Shown here: piece by piece, positions 11,281 to 21,615 of the stretch
How the letters are laid out: each line of letters starts with the position of its first letter
Position numbering within the stretch: position 1 is the stretch's first letter
Source of the DNA: Haplosporangium gracile
Taxonomy: Eukaryota; Mortierellomycota; Mortierellomycetes; Mortierellales; Mortierellaceae
Length of the DNA: 64,000 nt
Reading direction: 5' to 3'
Assembly (NCBI GenBank): GCA_015499985.1
Contig: JAAAUF010000025.1
Span: 39,765-103,764 of the forward strand
The notes under the pieces: model-generated
What the model was told of the DNA's origin: nothing
The model's database searches: none
Seen by the model: only the letters and a program-made list of their open reading frames with translations
Program-made: the position numbers and the translations under genes

Positions 11281-12789
11281 TTATTGCTTGTTATTGCTTT
11301 GTATCGCGAGGTGGGCAACATCATGTTGTTGAAAGACAACTGCAATCTCGTCTACTGAACGTTCCTCCTCCGCCTCTGAAAAGTTGCCCACCACAGTCTT
11401 CAACTGCTTCCAGGACTGCACCATCCACTGTGCCTCCTTCATCCCCATCCTCGGCGAAGAGCCTCCAAACTCAAAGAACGTCAGTTTGCTTAGACTAGAG
11501 AGACGATCCAGCCCATCCGCCAGACACATACCCAATCCGCCGTTGGTCACGTGAATTTGATCTTGTGCCTGAGGTTGGCATTCGGGATCAACACGACCTG
11601 GGCAGAGGGAGAGGTACTCCAGCTGGGTGAAGATGGACAGTCGCTTCATTGCTTTGGTGGTCCAATCGGCAGGGTTGGTGTCGTCCTTGGAGATAAATGT
11701 GTCCAGGTGTCTGAGGTGTTGCTGACAAGCAAATGGTTGATGCCCTTGCTGCTTTCGATCCTCTGACGACCGGACAAAGTCCTTTAGGTGGATATATGGG
11801 CAACTGAATTCTTGCAGGCGAGGACATCTCGACAGCACCTCCAGGGCCATAGCAGATGTGAACTCGTCACAACCAACAACGTCCAGGACCTCGAGTGATG
11901 CAAAGTGGCGCTCCTTCAGCTTGGAAAATGTGAGGGGTCCAAAAGAGCACTGTGACAAAACAAGTCTCCTGAGTAGTGGGAGCGAATCCATGACCGCCGC
12001 CATTTCCGTGTCCAGGTGAGTCAAACTCCTGAGCTCAAGGTCTGATAACCGTGTCCAAGTCTTTTGAGTAAGAGCCTCGTGGAACTGCAGCATCGGGGAG
12101 TCAAAGTGGTCGAGTGACCAGCAGAGACTGGTGAGACCAGGACAGGCCATGATGAAAGCTAGCTGCTCCTCTGCAGAAAAGGGTTCCGTCCTTTGATGGT
12201 CCATCTTGAGATCCAAGTGTGTGACAAGAGGGAAGGCCAAGTCTTCGGGCAACGATGAAGACGGGGCGTGGAAGGACAGGCGGAGGTTCTCGAATCGACT
12301 ACAGGCTTTCCAGAAGGCACTTGCTACTCTTTCGGTGACATTGAGGTCCTGAACTGTGAGAGATCTGGGCTGGTGCCATCCGGAGTAAACAGCGTCCCAG
12401 AAATCCTTGGTAGGCAATGATTGCCGGTCGATAATAAAGAGGTCTCTGATGGTTGGGTTGCGTTGAGCAAAGGTGGATGCACAGAGGAAGCTGTAGTCGT
12501 TGAGGAGGGAAAGAGAGGTGAGCCTTGAGAAGGTGAGGGTGTAATAAGAGGGGAGAAAAGTCCTTAGGGAGAGATGGTGGACATATTCTACTCTAGATTG
12601 GAGAGCCTTGAAGTGGACTTCGTGTTCTGAAGCGTCATCCAGGGCAATGGATCTCCAGAGGATAGGGGTATAATTGCTGTAGAGGAGTGTTGAGGTTTGT
12701 ATAGCTGCATAGAGGGACTCTCTGTCGAGGTGTTCTCCTATGTGAAAAAGGACCTCTGCTGGGAGAAGGAGTAGTTGTGCTGAAATCAT
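11281..12789 (-). CDS. F-box/LRR-like protein
   Basis: Single exon of 502 residues. An F-box-like motif at about 7-55 (LLLLPAEVLFHIGEHLDRES and YTPILWRSIALDD) is followed by irregular leucine-rich repeats, with units such as LVTHLDLKM, LSDLELRSL, LLRRLVLSQC, LEVLDVVGC and LEYLSLCPG. Family knowledge suggests a substrate adaptor of an SCF (Skp1-Cullin-F-box) ubiquitin ligase; the substrate cannot be read. The ATG at 12789 is the first in frame. Open frame continues upstream through a GTT microsatellite, but without ATG. A second protein of the same design lies at 52829-54682. Confidence 0.85.
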   Translation of the reverse strand: MISAQLLLLPAEVLFHIGEHLDRESLYAAIQTSTLLYSNYTPILWRSIALDDASEHEVHFKALQSRVEYVHHLSLRTFLPSYYTLTFSRLTSLSLLNDYSFLCASTFAQRNPTIRDLFIIDRQSLPTKDFWDAVYSGWHQPRSLTVQDLNVTERVASAFWKACSRFENLRLSFHAPSSSLPEDLAFPLVTHLDLKMDHQRTEPFSAEEQLAFIMACPGLTSLCWSLDHFDSPMLQFHEALTQKTWTRLSDLELRSLTHLDTEMAAVMDSLPLLRRLVLSQCSFGPLTFSKLKERHFASLEVLDVVGCDEFTSAMALEVLSRCPRLQEFSCPYIHLKDFVRSSEDRKQQGHQPFACQQHLRHLDTFISKDDTNPADWTTKAMKRLSIFTQLEYLSLCPGRVDPECQPQAQDQIHVTNGGLGMCLADGLDRLSSLSKLTFFEFGGSSPRMGMKEAQWMVQSWKQLKTVVGNFSEAEEERSVDEIAVVFQQHDVAHLAIQSNNKQ

Positions 12790-14121
12790 TTCGCAGTTGT
12801 TGTTGTTGTTGTTGTGTGCTGAATGAGAATGTGGAATCAAAAAGTGAATGGGATGTGATGGAGGGAATGAAGAGGAAGTTGAGATGAGGAGGTAGAAAGT
12901 TGATGAAGAAGAAGAGAAAAAGGAGCAGCTAGGAACCAGGTTTTATTTAGTATGTGCTAGTGCCTGACAGGATGACTGATAAAGTGGCTGCGCCCGAGAC
13001 GGCCTGTAATTGGTTGATTCAAAATGAGGCCTATCAATCTCTGGCGTTCTCGGCCTGTCCAGCTCCCGGATAGCCACCGTACCTGTCACTTACGGGCTAT
13101 TGTAGAGAGATTAGAGATTAGAGATTAGTGGCAGCGTTAAGGGAAAGGTTGCCGACCAAGCCTCCTCAAAAAGACTGAGAGCCTGGCCTTGCTTGGACGA
13201 AAAGGAAGGTCAGGAACAAAATAATGAAAAAACGTATCACCAAAGAATAGGGGTCTCTACACCCATGCATGCCTCTTTTCCCTGTTGGTAACTCCTCGAC
13301 AAATCAACATGGACATGCAGGGTGGAATTGTGAAAATAAACCTTCTTTTCACCCGCCACCATTTGTCCTTTTCCCTTCGTGTCCCATGGCCAAGGTAAAC
13401 CAAAGGGTGGAAGGTGAATATTAAGTTGGCTGGATCTAAACCATGCTGCATGCTCGTCATTGTTTTGCTTGTGGTAAAAAAGGGACACCCGTTTTTTGAC
13501 ACACCCTGGTCAAGTGCATACGAATTTCATTCTCTTTTTTGTTTTTTTCTTTATCCATACGTCCATCTCGATCGCCAGATACAAACAAAGAAACCATGTC
13601 ATGCCAACTACCACAACTGAGGCAACTGAGGCAACTGAGGCAACTGAGGCAACAGGGCTATCTATACTAGCATGACTAATTGAAGCAAAGAATGAAAGGA
13701 CGTAAAGGAGACAAAAAAAAGGCGTCAATGACGGTTGGGTCGCTTTAGTGGGCTGGAATCCCTTGCACCATACTTTCATAAAAAACCTTGAACTCGTCTT
13801 TTTTCCCGCCGTCAGCTTTAGGTCCTTTGTTTTTTATTGTTTTGGTTCAAATACTATTTTTCCGAAGCGGAATCAACTTTTTCGTCCCTTCATCACTCTT
13901 TTTTTTTTTTTTTTTTTTTTTACTCATCACTCTCTCTTCCTCATTCCTACTCTTCCATTCCGCTTGCCCCTTTTGTCGTCCTTTTCCTTCTTCGTCCGTC
14001 CTTTGTGGCTATTGCTTTACCGTCACCTTACCTCTTCCTTCCATTTTTTTTATTACACTATCGCCCTTCTCTCCACTAAGCACCCTCATTTTCAACTCAA
14101 AAGCCTTTTTCTGAAACAATT
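12790..14121. other. gene-free interval with 9-bp minisatellite and polyT
   Basis: Promoter of the F-box gene (left) and of the first membrane-protein gene (right). It contains repeated agattag units near 13107-13128, a 9-bp minisatellite at 13614-13656 and a polyT run at about 13902-13921 inside a long pyrimidine tract. That tract continues to 14110 and is typical of promoter/5'UTR sequence in this window. Confidence 0.55.
13614..13656. repeat. 9-bp minisatellite (ggcaactga)
   Basis: About four and a half head-to-tail copies of ggcaactga, the first truncated and the last degenerate (ggcaacagg). The identity of the inner copies points to recent slippage. Confidence 0.9.
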
Positions 14122-15045
14122 ATGGCCTTCAGACCAGTCCCACGGCCACCAGTCCCAAAACCAGCCCCCAAACCAGCCCCGGCCCCAAAGCCCATTCCCA
14201 TCCCTGTACCACGTCCCAACCCAGCCAGACCACCACCCATCATCATCGTCCCTGGCCCCAATCCAGGCCAACCTGCTCGACCATGCAATACCTATTCTGG
14301 TACCCAAACAGACGATCCCTACGCATGCCCGACTTCAGGACCAATCCCATTAGATGGCAGCTCATCTAGTTCTCGTAAAAACACGGGTGCCATTGTTGGA
14401 GGTGTGATGGGAGGGCTGTTGGCGCTGGTTGCGTTGATTGTTGGAGGGTTCGTTCTTGCGCGGTGGAGGAGGAGACGACAGGAAATGAATGATGCTATAG
14501 CGTATTACAGTACTGAACCACGTTCGATAACTCAGAGTAAGGCTGTGGACGATCCTAATGGTACTGGAGTTGGAATTGCTGCCGCTGCTGTTGGTTCAGC
14601 TGGTGTTGGTGCAGGTACTGGTGGTGCTGGTGGAAACACAGAGTCGGAACAAGTCCAAGCTCGGTCTATGGCACTACCTCCTGCCCCCGCTTCCCCGGCA
14701 ACGATCGTTGGTCCTTTTCCCGAATCAAGGTTGTCAGATTCCAAAGAACATGTGGTCGAGAAGGAGGATGCAAAAGGTTCGGCTTCTTCTCCGAGTACAG
14801 GTCGACCTGTGACGCCTGCTGGGATTCCTCTAAAAATACCTTTTACTAGTCAACCCTTGTCGACAGTATCAACACTGTCCGTCAATACCATCAACGACAA
14901 CAATAACGACACCACCACTGCAGCCGCCGTTAACAACGACAGCGGCAATATCCCAGGGCCAAAGGAAGAGTGGACACCAGGGTCGTCAGCTGTCCCAGCG
15001 ATTGTTGTTAACATCCCTTCATCATCATTAGCATCCCATCCTTGA
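14122..15045 (+). CDS. proline-rich single-pass membrane protein, copy 1
   Basis: Intronless, 307 residues. The N-terminus is built from PxP/PKP units (about 1-50) and is followed by a short Cys-containing segment (RPCNTYSG, DPYACPTSG). A Ser-rich linker comes next, then a transmembrane helix at about 92-112 (GAIVGGVMGGLLALVALIVG) with a basic stop-transfer ARWRRRRQ. The C-terminal region of about 190 residues is disordered and carries QARSMALPPAPASP, TGRPVTPAGIP and GPKEEWTPG. There is no cleavable signal peptide, so topology would rest on the internal helix with the basic side cytosolic. The same block order recurs in 16284-17132, so the two are tandem paralogues. Function unknown; the layout (extracellular stub, one helix, disordered tail) is that of small wall or stress sensors, but no sensor domain is recognisable. 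Confidence 0.85.
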   Translation: MAFRPVPRPPVPKPAPKPAPAPKPIPIPVPRPNPARPPPIIIVPGPNPGQPARPCNTYSGTQTDDPYACPTSGPIPLDGSSSSSRKNTGAIVGGVMGGLLALVALIVGGFVLARWRRRRQEMNDAIAYYSTEPRSITQSKAVDDPNGTGVGIAAAAVGSAGVGAGTGGAGGNTESEQVQARSMALPPAPASPATIVGPFPESRLSDSKEHVVEKEDAKGSASSPSTGRPVTPAGIPLKIPFTSQPLSTVSTLSVNTINDNNNDTTTAAAVNNDSGNIPGPKEEWTPGSSAVPAIVVNIPSSSLASHP

Positions 15046-15791
15046 ACAATATATCTCAATACATATATCACAATTTAGCATTAATATTTCTTTCTCTTTT
15101 CTTCATTCCTCAGATAGCTACTCTGAATTGACCCTTTATCGTCTTCTGTATGCTTGCGGCATGAATAAGAAAGCACTATTTTTTCCTTCTGTCTGTTTTT
15201 CCTTTTAAGCAAAAAGCGCGTTTTTGGATCCCTCTTTGAGTGTGGTTAGGATGGTTGTTGCCCCCCTGAAGGAGACAGCGCTCATGGATTGGTGACGTAT
15301 AAGGTAGTAAATGCGACTTTCTTCCCTTAGAAGGCGCTGAGAGGAGAACGATACGCTGGACTTGAAGTGTGGCGGTGCAGCCTTAAGTTGTTCGGTTCTT
15401 TGTTGATGACAAAAAAGAGCCTGGGCTTGTCGATTGGGGAGGGTAGTAATAACAAAAAAAGAAAGACCAAAAAAATAAAAACAAAGAAAAGGGGTGTGAC
15501 TTTCTCCATTCATGCCCTATTTGCTCCTCGGTAAATCCCACAAACCATGCAAGGTCGACAAACACCTTTTTTTTTTCACTCGCCATCCATTATAAACTTG
15601 CTCACACCCCTTTCTCCTCCATCATATCTCATGACATGGGTCAAGCCGAAGGGTGCAAGATTGAGAGTTGAATGATGGTTTATATATCCATGATGCACGC
15701 TTGTAATTGTTTGCTCAAGTGGTACAAGGGAAACTTGCTTTTTTAGATTCATCGGTGACACCATGCTCACTTGCATTTGAATTTAATTATT
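15046..15791. other. 3' flank of copy 1
   Basis: 3'UTR and downstream sequence of copy 1. Several short blocks, including ttctcttttcttcattcctcagata and gtgacgtata, are echoed downstream of copy 2 (about 17180-17390), so the duplication covered non-coding sequence too. A minus-strand frame at 15576-15776 (MQVSMVSPMNLKKQVSLVP...) follows a possible donor at 15799. It could be part of the small minus-strand gene below, but I cannot join it with a clean acceptor. Confidence 0.45.
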
Positions 15792-15908
15792 CTACTTACC
15801 ATGGGATCGACGATGCAGACAAAGAAGGAGAACCAACAGAACCAGTAGGACCGACAACCCCAAAGATAGCGAGAAGAAAATAAAGAGAGCCAATGACGGA
15901 TAACGCAT
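15792..15908 (-). CDS. candidate small membrane peptide or signal-anchor exon
   Basis: A minus-strand TATA-like TATAAAT (16031-16025) precedes a short ACAAAG/GTAAGT donor (15982/15981) and a TGCTAG acceptor (exon resumes at 15926). The first ATG after that intron is at 15908. It opens 38 residues that are almost entirely hydrophobic (MRYPSLALFIFFSLSLGLSV, then Leu/Val, then CLHRRSHGK). A strong G/GTAAGT donor sits at 15799, inside the last codons, so the peptide may instead be the signal-anchor exon of a longer spliced protein. The overlapping frame (SVIGSLYFLLAIFGVVGPTG) also looks protein-like but has no ATG. Speculative; the evidence is promoter plus splice sites. Confidence 0.3.
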   Translation of the reverse strand: MRYPSLALFIFFSLSLGLSVLLVLLVLLLCLHRRSHGK

Positions 15909-15926
15909 TGTCTGCTGGATTTGACA

Positions 15927-15981
15927 CTAGCACCACATAGCTTCATGAAGAGTTAGCTTTTTACTTCCCGTCTAGACTTAC
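15927..15981 (-). other. predicted short 5'UTR intron of the candidate small gene
   Basis: 55 nt between AAAG/GTAAGT and GTGCTAG/TG on the minus strand. Both ends match the splice consensus seen in the well-supported genes of this window. Confidence 0.35.
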
Positions 15982-16024
15982 CTTTGTCCTTGTTGTTGTT
16001 GTTGTTGTTATTTTCCTTTCAGGT

Positions 16025-16031
16025 ATTTATA
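16025..16031 (-). promoter_or_regulatory. TATA-like element
   Basis: The minus strand reads GATATAAATACC, about 45 nt upstream of the donor of the candidate small gene. It suggests a minus-strand promoter between the two tandem membrane-protein genes. Confidence 0.35.
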
Positions 16032-16283
16032 TCTTTGAAGTGAGAATAGCCTTCATTTTCTTCAACACTTTGTATTTCTTCTCTTCCACATCCTCACTCC
16101 TATATTCCCCCCGCTATTTTGCTTTCCTTTTTTCTCTCTTCTTTGTTTGCTCTCAGTTGTTCTGCTTCTTCCCTCCATTTTTCACTACACCACCCTATTT
16201 CTAAAACAAATTCAGCCAAGCATCCTACTTTTTTCAAACCAAAAAATCCCCTTTCATTTTTTTAATTTAACTGGAACATAATC

Positions 16284-17132
16284 ATGGCTCCTCCTAGACC
16301 AACTCCCAAACCAACTCCCAAACCAACTCCCAAACCAACTCCCAAACCAACTCCCAGACTAGTCCCCGTCCCCGTCAGCTCTCCACCAAGACGTCCACCT
16401 GTCATCATCATCAACCCCGGAACTGGCTCCTCCCGGAATTCAACTTGTTACAGGCCAGACAACACCTACTCCTGCGCTATTGATGTTACTCGGAAAAAGA
16501 AAAATGATGGCCGCATTATTGGTATTGTTTTCGGAGTCCTGGCAGGGGTGACCTTGCTAATTGTTGCAGTAGTTCATTTTAAAAGGAGGAGGGAGAGACG
16601 ACGAGCATTGAAGGAGCGAGCCATGATGGAGACGGAGGGCAAGCCTGTTGACGATCTCGATGATGTTGTGGGTGCTGCTTTTGGTACAGTTGGTAGTCGT
16701 GCAGTTGTTGATAGTGTTGATGGTGGTACTGATGGAGTTTCAGAGATGAAACAGATCCAAGCCCGGTCAATTGCACCGCCTCTTGTTGCTCCTGCCTACC
16801 CAATGCCGACCGCTAGTCCGTTCCCCGTTCCAGCGTCTTCAGAGTTCAAAGAGTATGTGGATCAGAAGGTGGAGGTGGGAGGGGTGTCTTGTCTTCCAGT
16901 ATCAGGTCGGCCTGAGTCTCCAGCTGAGGTTCCTCCCACAGTACCTTATACAAATCAACCCTCGTGGATGGTATCCACACTGCCTACCGACAACGCCAAC
17001 AATAACAATAACAGCGCTACTGCCACCGCCACCGCCAATAGAAATATAGCGGGGCCAAAGGAAGAGTGGACACCAGAGTCCTTTCCTGGCCCTTCTGTTG
17101 TTGCTGACGTCCCTTCTTCATTAAAGCATTAG
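16284..17132 (+). CDS. proline-rich single-pass membrane protein, copy 2
   Basis: Intronless, 282 residues, tandem paralogue of 14122-15045. The N-terminus is five near-identical four-residue units (PKPT type) encoded by an almost perfect 12-bp repeat. Next come a Pro/Val segment, a Cys pair region (NSTCYRPDNTYSCAID), a basic RKKKNDGR and a transmembrane helix at about 76-96 (IIGIVFGVLAGVTLLIVAVV) followed by FKRRRERRR. The disordered tail shares KQIQARSIAPP, SGRPESPAEVP, YTNQPSW and GPKEEWTPE with copy 1. The helix and tail motifs are conserved while the N-terminal repeat differs. Selection therefore seems to act on membrane anchoring and the cytosolic motifs, with length freedom outside. 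Function unknown. Confidence 0.85.
   Translation: MAPPRPTPKPTPKPTPKPTPKPTPRLVPVPVSSPPRRPPVIIINPGTGSSRNSTCYRPDNTYSCAIDVTRKKKNDGRIIGIVFGVLAGVTLLIVAVVHFKRRRERRRALKERAMMETEGKPVDDLDDVVGAAFGTVGSRAVVDSVDGGTDGVSEMKQIQARSIAPPLVAPAYPMPTASPFPVPASSEFKEYVDQKVEVGGVSCLPVSGRPESPAEVPPTVPYTNQPSWMVSTLPTDNANNNNNSATATATANRNIAGPKEEWTPESFPGPSVVADVPSSLKH
16296..16357 (+). repeat. 12-bp coding minisatellite
   Basis: Five nearly identical copies of a 12-bp unit (accaactcccaa), encoding repeated Pro-Lys-Pro-Thr at the N-terminus of copy 2. The perfect nucleotide repetition implies recent expansion; copy 1 has a degenerate, irregular version. Confidence 0.9.
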
Positions 17133-17509
17133 CATCTCGCTGTTGAACATTAGTTTGTACATATTTTAAATAGCAACTCCTACCTTTCTCTTCATTCTTC
17201 AGATATTACCGTTCATCAGTTGGTCTTTACCTTCTTTCACGAATAAAACCAAGTTCGTATGCATGCATTTTGTCTGTCTGCAAGTAATGTGAACGCGCTT
17301 TTTTTTTTTTTTGCTCAATTTTGTGACGTATAGGTGTGTGAGTATAGTACGTGCGACAAGAAAGCCTTCCTCTCTTGGAAGGAGAAGAGAAGGAGACAAA
17401 GACAAGAACGAGAGACGTTGGACCATTGACCATCACGCTTGTTCTTTCTCTTCATACCCGTCCTTCTTTCCCTTCACATCCTCCGCCAACAAACAACACA
17501 ACAACGGCC
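17133..17509. other. interval between copy 2 and CAP2
   Basis: 3'UTR of copy 2 with AATAAA near 17242, a polyT run (17300-17312), blocks shared with the copy 1 downstream region, and the CAP2 promoter/5'UTR (C/A-rich from 17450). Confidence 0.55.
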
Positions 17510-19055
17510 ATGGTAAACAACAAACAACAAACAAGCACACCCATACACACACACTCCATCTGTCATTCCTCGCATGACACCCCTTTCTTCACTCCAACCT
17601 GCGCTCACTCTTGTGCTCCTGACTGAGAACTTTCTTCCACCCAAACATTCATGGTCTCCTTCACACCAACTAACAAAAGCTTACCATCTACTCCAATGCT
17701 AGGCTGACCAAGAACAACAGTTGGATTGCGCACTCGACCTGATGCGTCGCCTGCCTCCCCAGAACACCGAGGAGAACCTGGCCTCGCTCATGACTCTCCT
17801 CCCCGAACTCACCGAGGACCTTCTTTCATCCATCGACCAGCCCCTCAAGGTCCAGACTTGTGAAAAGACTGGAAAGGAATACTTGCTTTGTGACTATAAC
17901 CGCGATAGTAACAGTTATCGGTAAGGAAGATCACTGTTTTGAATTCGCATTTTTTTTTCGCGAATTGCTTCAGGAATATGTGTCAGGAGGATGACTTGAT
18001 TATTCAGGAACGATACTTGCCAGGTTTAGACCTCAGCAAATGGTACAAAGACACATTGCAGGCGATATGTTCTCGAAGACACCTTAGACAGAAACATATC
18101 CTGCAGGATTATACCTCAAAAACGAAGAAAAAAGATCATTCAAGCGCTAACGTGTCTCTTCTTTCTTTGTACTTTGGTATGTGGGATAAATGTAACTAAC
18201 AGCTCGCCTTGGTCGAACGAGTTCAGTCCTCCTTTGTCTGATGCCACCTACCCTTCCGCCAAGCTCCGCAAGCTGGAGATTGCTGCTAACGATGCCTTTG
18301 ACACCTACAGAGAACTCTACTTTGAGGGAGGAGTTTCGTCCGCTTACTTTTGGGATCTCGATGACGGTGCCTTTGCCGGAGTTGTCCTCATCAAGAAGAG
18401 TATGTTCGAATGGTTTCAATGTGGATTGTATATCACATATAGACGTGATTATTTGTGGTTTCAATGCCACCATTTCTCCATTTGAAGATTTACTGACATT
18501 CCGATCAAACTTTATACGTAATGCTTTAGTTGGCGATGGAAAGGGAAGGACAAAGGGAGCATGGGACAGCATCCACATTTTCGAGGTGCAGGAGAAGGCC
18601 CGTAACGCTCACTACAAACTCACATCAACCGTCATGCTCTATATGCTCAGCAGCAAGGACGAATTGGGCGACATGAACCTCTCAGGAAGCATGACCCGTC
18701 AGGTACGAACGATTCTCTCGGTTGCTACTAGCATCAGTTCGATTGCAGAGACAGTTGATATATCAAACTACGTCGAATCTAACGTGACACTTCTTACTTT
18801 CGGCCTTTCGAAAACGACAACAAATAGGCGGAGATGGATGGCACTGTCGATGACCCATCGATGCACATTGCCAACATTGGCAGGATGATCGAGGATATGG
18901 AGACGAAAATGCGCCATCTGTTGAAGGATGTGTACTTTGGTAAGACCAAGGATACTGTCAATGACTTGCGCTCGATCGAGTCGTTGGCCAAGGTGCGAAA
19001 ACAGCAGGAGCTTCAGCGGGAGATTGCAAGCAAGTTGCAGGCACGTCAGCAATAG
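17510..19055 (+). CDS. CAP2: F-actin-capping protein subunit beta
   Basis: Beta half of the CapZ-type heterodimer that caps actin filament barbed ends, acting at cortical actin patches. Five exons are predicted: 17510-17512 (only the ATG), 17703-17920, 18203-18399, 18530-18702 and 18828-19055. All junctions are GT-AG with matching phase, giving 272 residues, the usual family size. Family signatures in order: [79 protein letters not shown] and a C-terminal amphipathic helix region (the actin-binding tentacle) ending [20 protein letters not shown]. The first exon holds the start codon alone, spliced ATG/GCTGACCAAGAA ([10 protein letters not shown]). The intron at 17921-18202 is longer than the others. 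Assignment is very secure. Confidence 0.96.
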
Positions 19056-21615
19056 ACATGTCTTGTCTTTTGCTGTTGGCAAAGGCGCCTCATTGCACAG
19101 AGATCTAGGACGTACCTCTCTAATATGATACGCGCTAACTATCATTAAAAAAAGACCACATGTTGAAGTGGATACTATGCACAATGGATACTCGGTCTTT
19201 TTGGGCGTGACCGATCGTTTTTTGTTTTATTATTGTGAGCACCTCGCAGGAAATTTAACAAAAAGGAAAGACAATCGTCTAAACAGACGTCTTCAGCTCG
19301 ATTATTTTCTTTTTGCAAGCGCATGACAACGATGATGATAGTTGACTATTTAGAGGACACAAAGAAGAGCGGGAAAAAGGGAAAAAAAATGAGAATTCTT
19401 AAATCGAAAACAGCCCCGCCCTTCAAATGCATAAGGTTGTGGTGTGCGTGTGGCTGAACTGATCTGGGACTTTCGGAGTTTGTGCCTAAGCCTCGTCCGT
19501 CATTCTCCAACCTATGACATCCTTTTCCCTCCTTTGTTTGCATGCACACACCCCACCCTCGCTCCCTCTCTATTCCCGACGCATGCATCATAGCTGTGCT
19601 GTTCGCTGTGCCATTAGGCTGGCACCGGCCAGGGGGTTTTCTCTACTGACGCCATAGAGGGAGGGAGTTCATCTCGGTCATCTCGGTCATCTCTCATTCA
19701 CATTGTCTTATTTCTTTTGTTTGCATACACATCACCAACACTCTCTAACAATAGTTCTTTCTGGCAAAGTAGAGAGCGAATGCTGAGGCAGGAAGGGCAA
19801 GGATTGGCCATTAGAGCTATTGTAGAAGCAGTAATAATAACTGATAGGATGTAATCATATCTTGACGTCTTTACCTACTTACTTATTCATATCATCACCT
19901 TGTCTGAAACTGTGCCTGGATTATCTATTTGTCACCTAATAGTCTCAATGATGTCCTGTATGTGTCTCGTTTTATTTGTCAGCCAAATGGAGACGCCAAT
20001 GGATACGAAAAAGAAAGAAAAGAAAAAAAGGAATGGGCGAAGACTTGGGGGAGAAATGTTTTCAGCCTTCTTGCTTACGAAAATCTACTAGACTTTCCCT
20101 CTCTTTGCTTTCCGAGCACAAGCACTGTATGTACACCATTTCCTTTTTCGCGTATTTTTTTTTTTTCTTTACGGCGGCTCTCACTCCTCACTTTATTTTT
20201 TTTTTGTCCCTTGCCGCCTGTCTCTATCCATTTTTACCCATTTTTTCTAACGTTCATATTTATTTGTCACACAACAGTCCTACTGCGTCTGTATGATATT
20301 CGTTGATGATGATATTTGCGCTTCTTGTCTTGGATTTGGTTTGCTTGGTATTCTCGTGCGCATACCTATATCATAGTATCTCGAGTCATTTGTTGTTGTT
20401 TTTTTTTCGTTTCTGTTTCCCGCACCGCCACCTCTCAACCTTGATGTCCACTTCATTCCCATCTCCGCCCTTTCGTCCCGTCACAGCCTCTATCCAATCT
20501 CCTCACGACACCCTACCTTCAATATGCAGAGGGTAAGAGTCGATGCTACAAAGTAACAGCTTCCATGAAAATGTTCTACTCTGCTAAGGAAAAAAAAAAT
20601 AAATAATTGTGAGCCCATTTGTGTCTTCTGAAATGGGTAAGCCAAAAAAGACAAGGGGAAAAAAGAAGGCTGTTGATGATTTGTCGACTGTGGATGGGGG
20701 TCATGCGTGTGGTGGTGGTGGTGGTAGGGGTAGCGGTGGGTAATTGTGGTTAATTATGATGGGGTGGGATAGGGTTCGGAGTAAGAGCATTGTTCTGTTT
20801 GAGTTGATTATAGAGGATCTTATTTTGTAAAAAGGAATGAAGGAAGGAGGGAAGGTATGAAAGGAACGAGGGAAAGAAAAGAAAGGAGGGATGGAGGGAA
20901 GGAAGGAAGGAGGGATAAATGCAGGTGTAGCGTCAACGCGATCTGTCCATACTGTTTTCACAGACCAACCCCCACATAACATCATCTTCATAAATTGGGG
21001 TTGATGAGGGAAGATGAGGGAAGAGGAGGGAGAGGGGATGAGAGGGAAGGGAAAGGGAACGCAAAGGGAACGCAAAGGAAAGGTCAGGATTGGTTCATGC
21101 CCATGCCCTACTGTGAGTGTGCGCTCACCAGCGAACGATGTCACATCACAATTTATGATTGTTTTCATTTATTTTTGTGCTATTCATTTGTTCCCTTCTT
21201 TTTTTCTTTATTGGCAGATGACAAAATAACGGGGGAGTAGTATGGCACAAACAACTAACAGCATCAAAGGTGCATTCCACGATGGAACCCTGGCAAAGCA
21301 TGTCGGATAATCCAACAACAAAAAAAAAAAAGGTATAAAACACCCTGGCTTCCTTTTTCCCTCTATTTTTGTTCTTCGTGCCTCTCTTCACCCCTATTAA
21401 CTGCTCAATCCCTCTTACTCTTACTCTCTCAGCTTTCTCTAGCTCTCTATTATCTTACCTCATATCACTCATTCAGACACACCTACAGCCCTTAATTTCA
21501 CAGCAGCACAACACGTCTCTCCATTCTTATCAACCTACCCCCCTCCACCCACATACTCCCACTACCTTCCCTTTTTCTGTACCACCACAGCTGCAGCTAC
21601 ACCTCGTCAGTCACC
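19056..21615. other. gene-free interval
   Basis: 2.5 kb without a convincing gene. It contains pyrimidine tracts (20090-20240), a polypurine region at 20830-20920 and 21000-21090 (gga/gaa units), and the promoter of the 21616 gene. The minus-strand frame 20701-21168 is the complement of the polypurine region. Short frames lack domains and splice partners. Confidence 0.5.
21334..21340 (+). promoter_or_regulatory. TATA box upstream of the 21616 gene
   Basis: ggTATAAAAcaccc follows an A-run, about 280 nt before the ATG. The interval is C/T-rich with no upstream ATG, like a long fungal 5'UTR. Confidence 0.5.
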
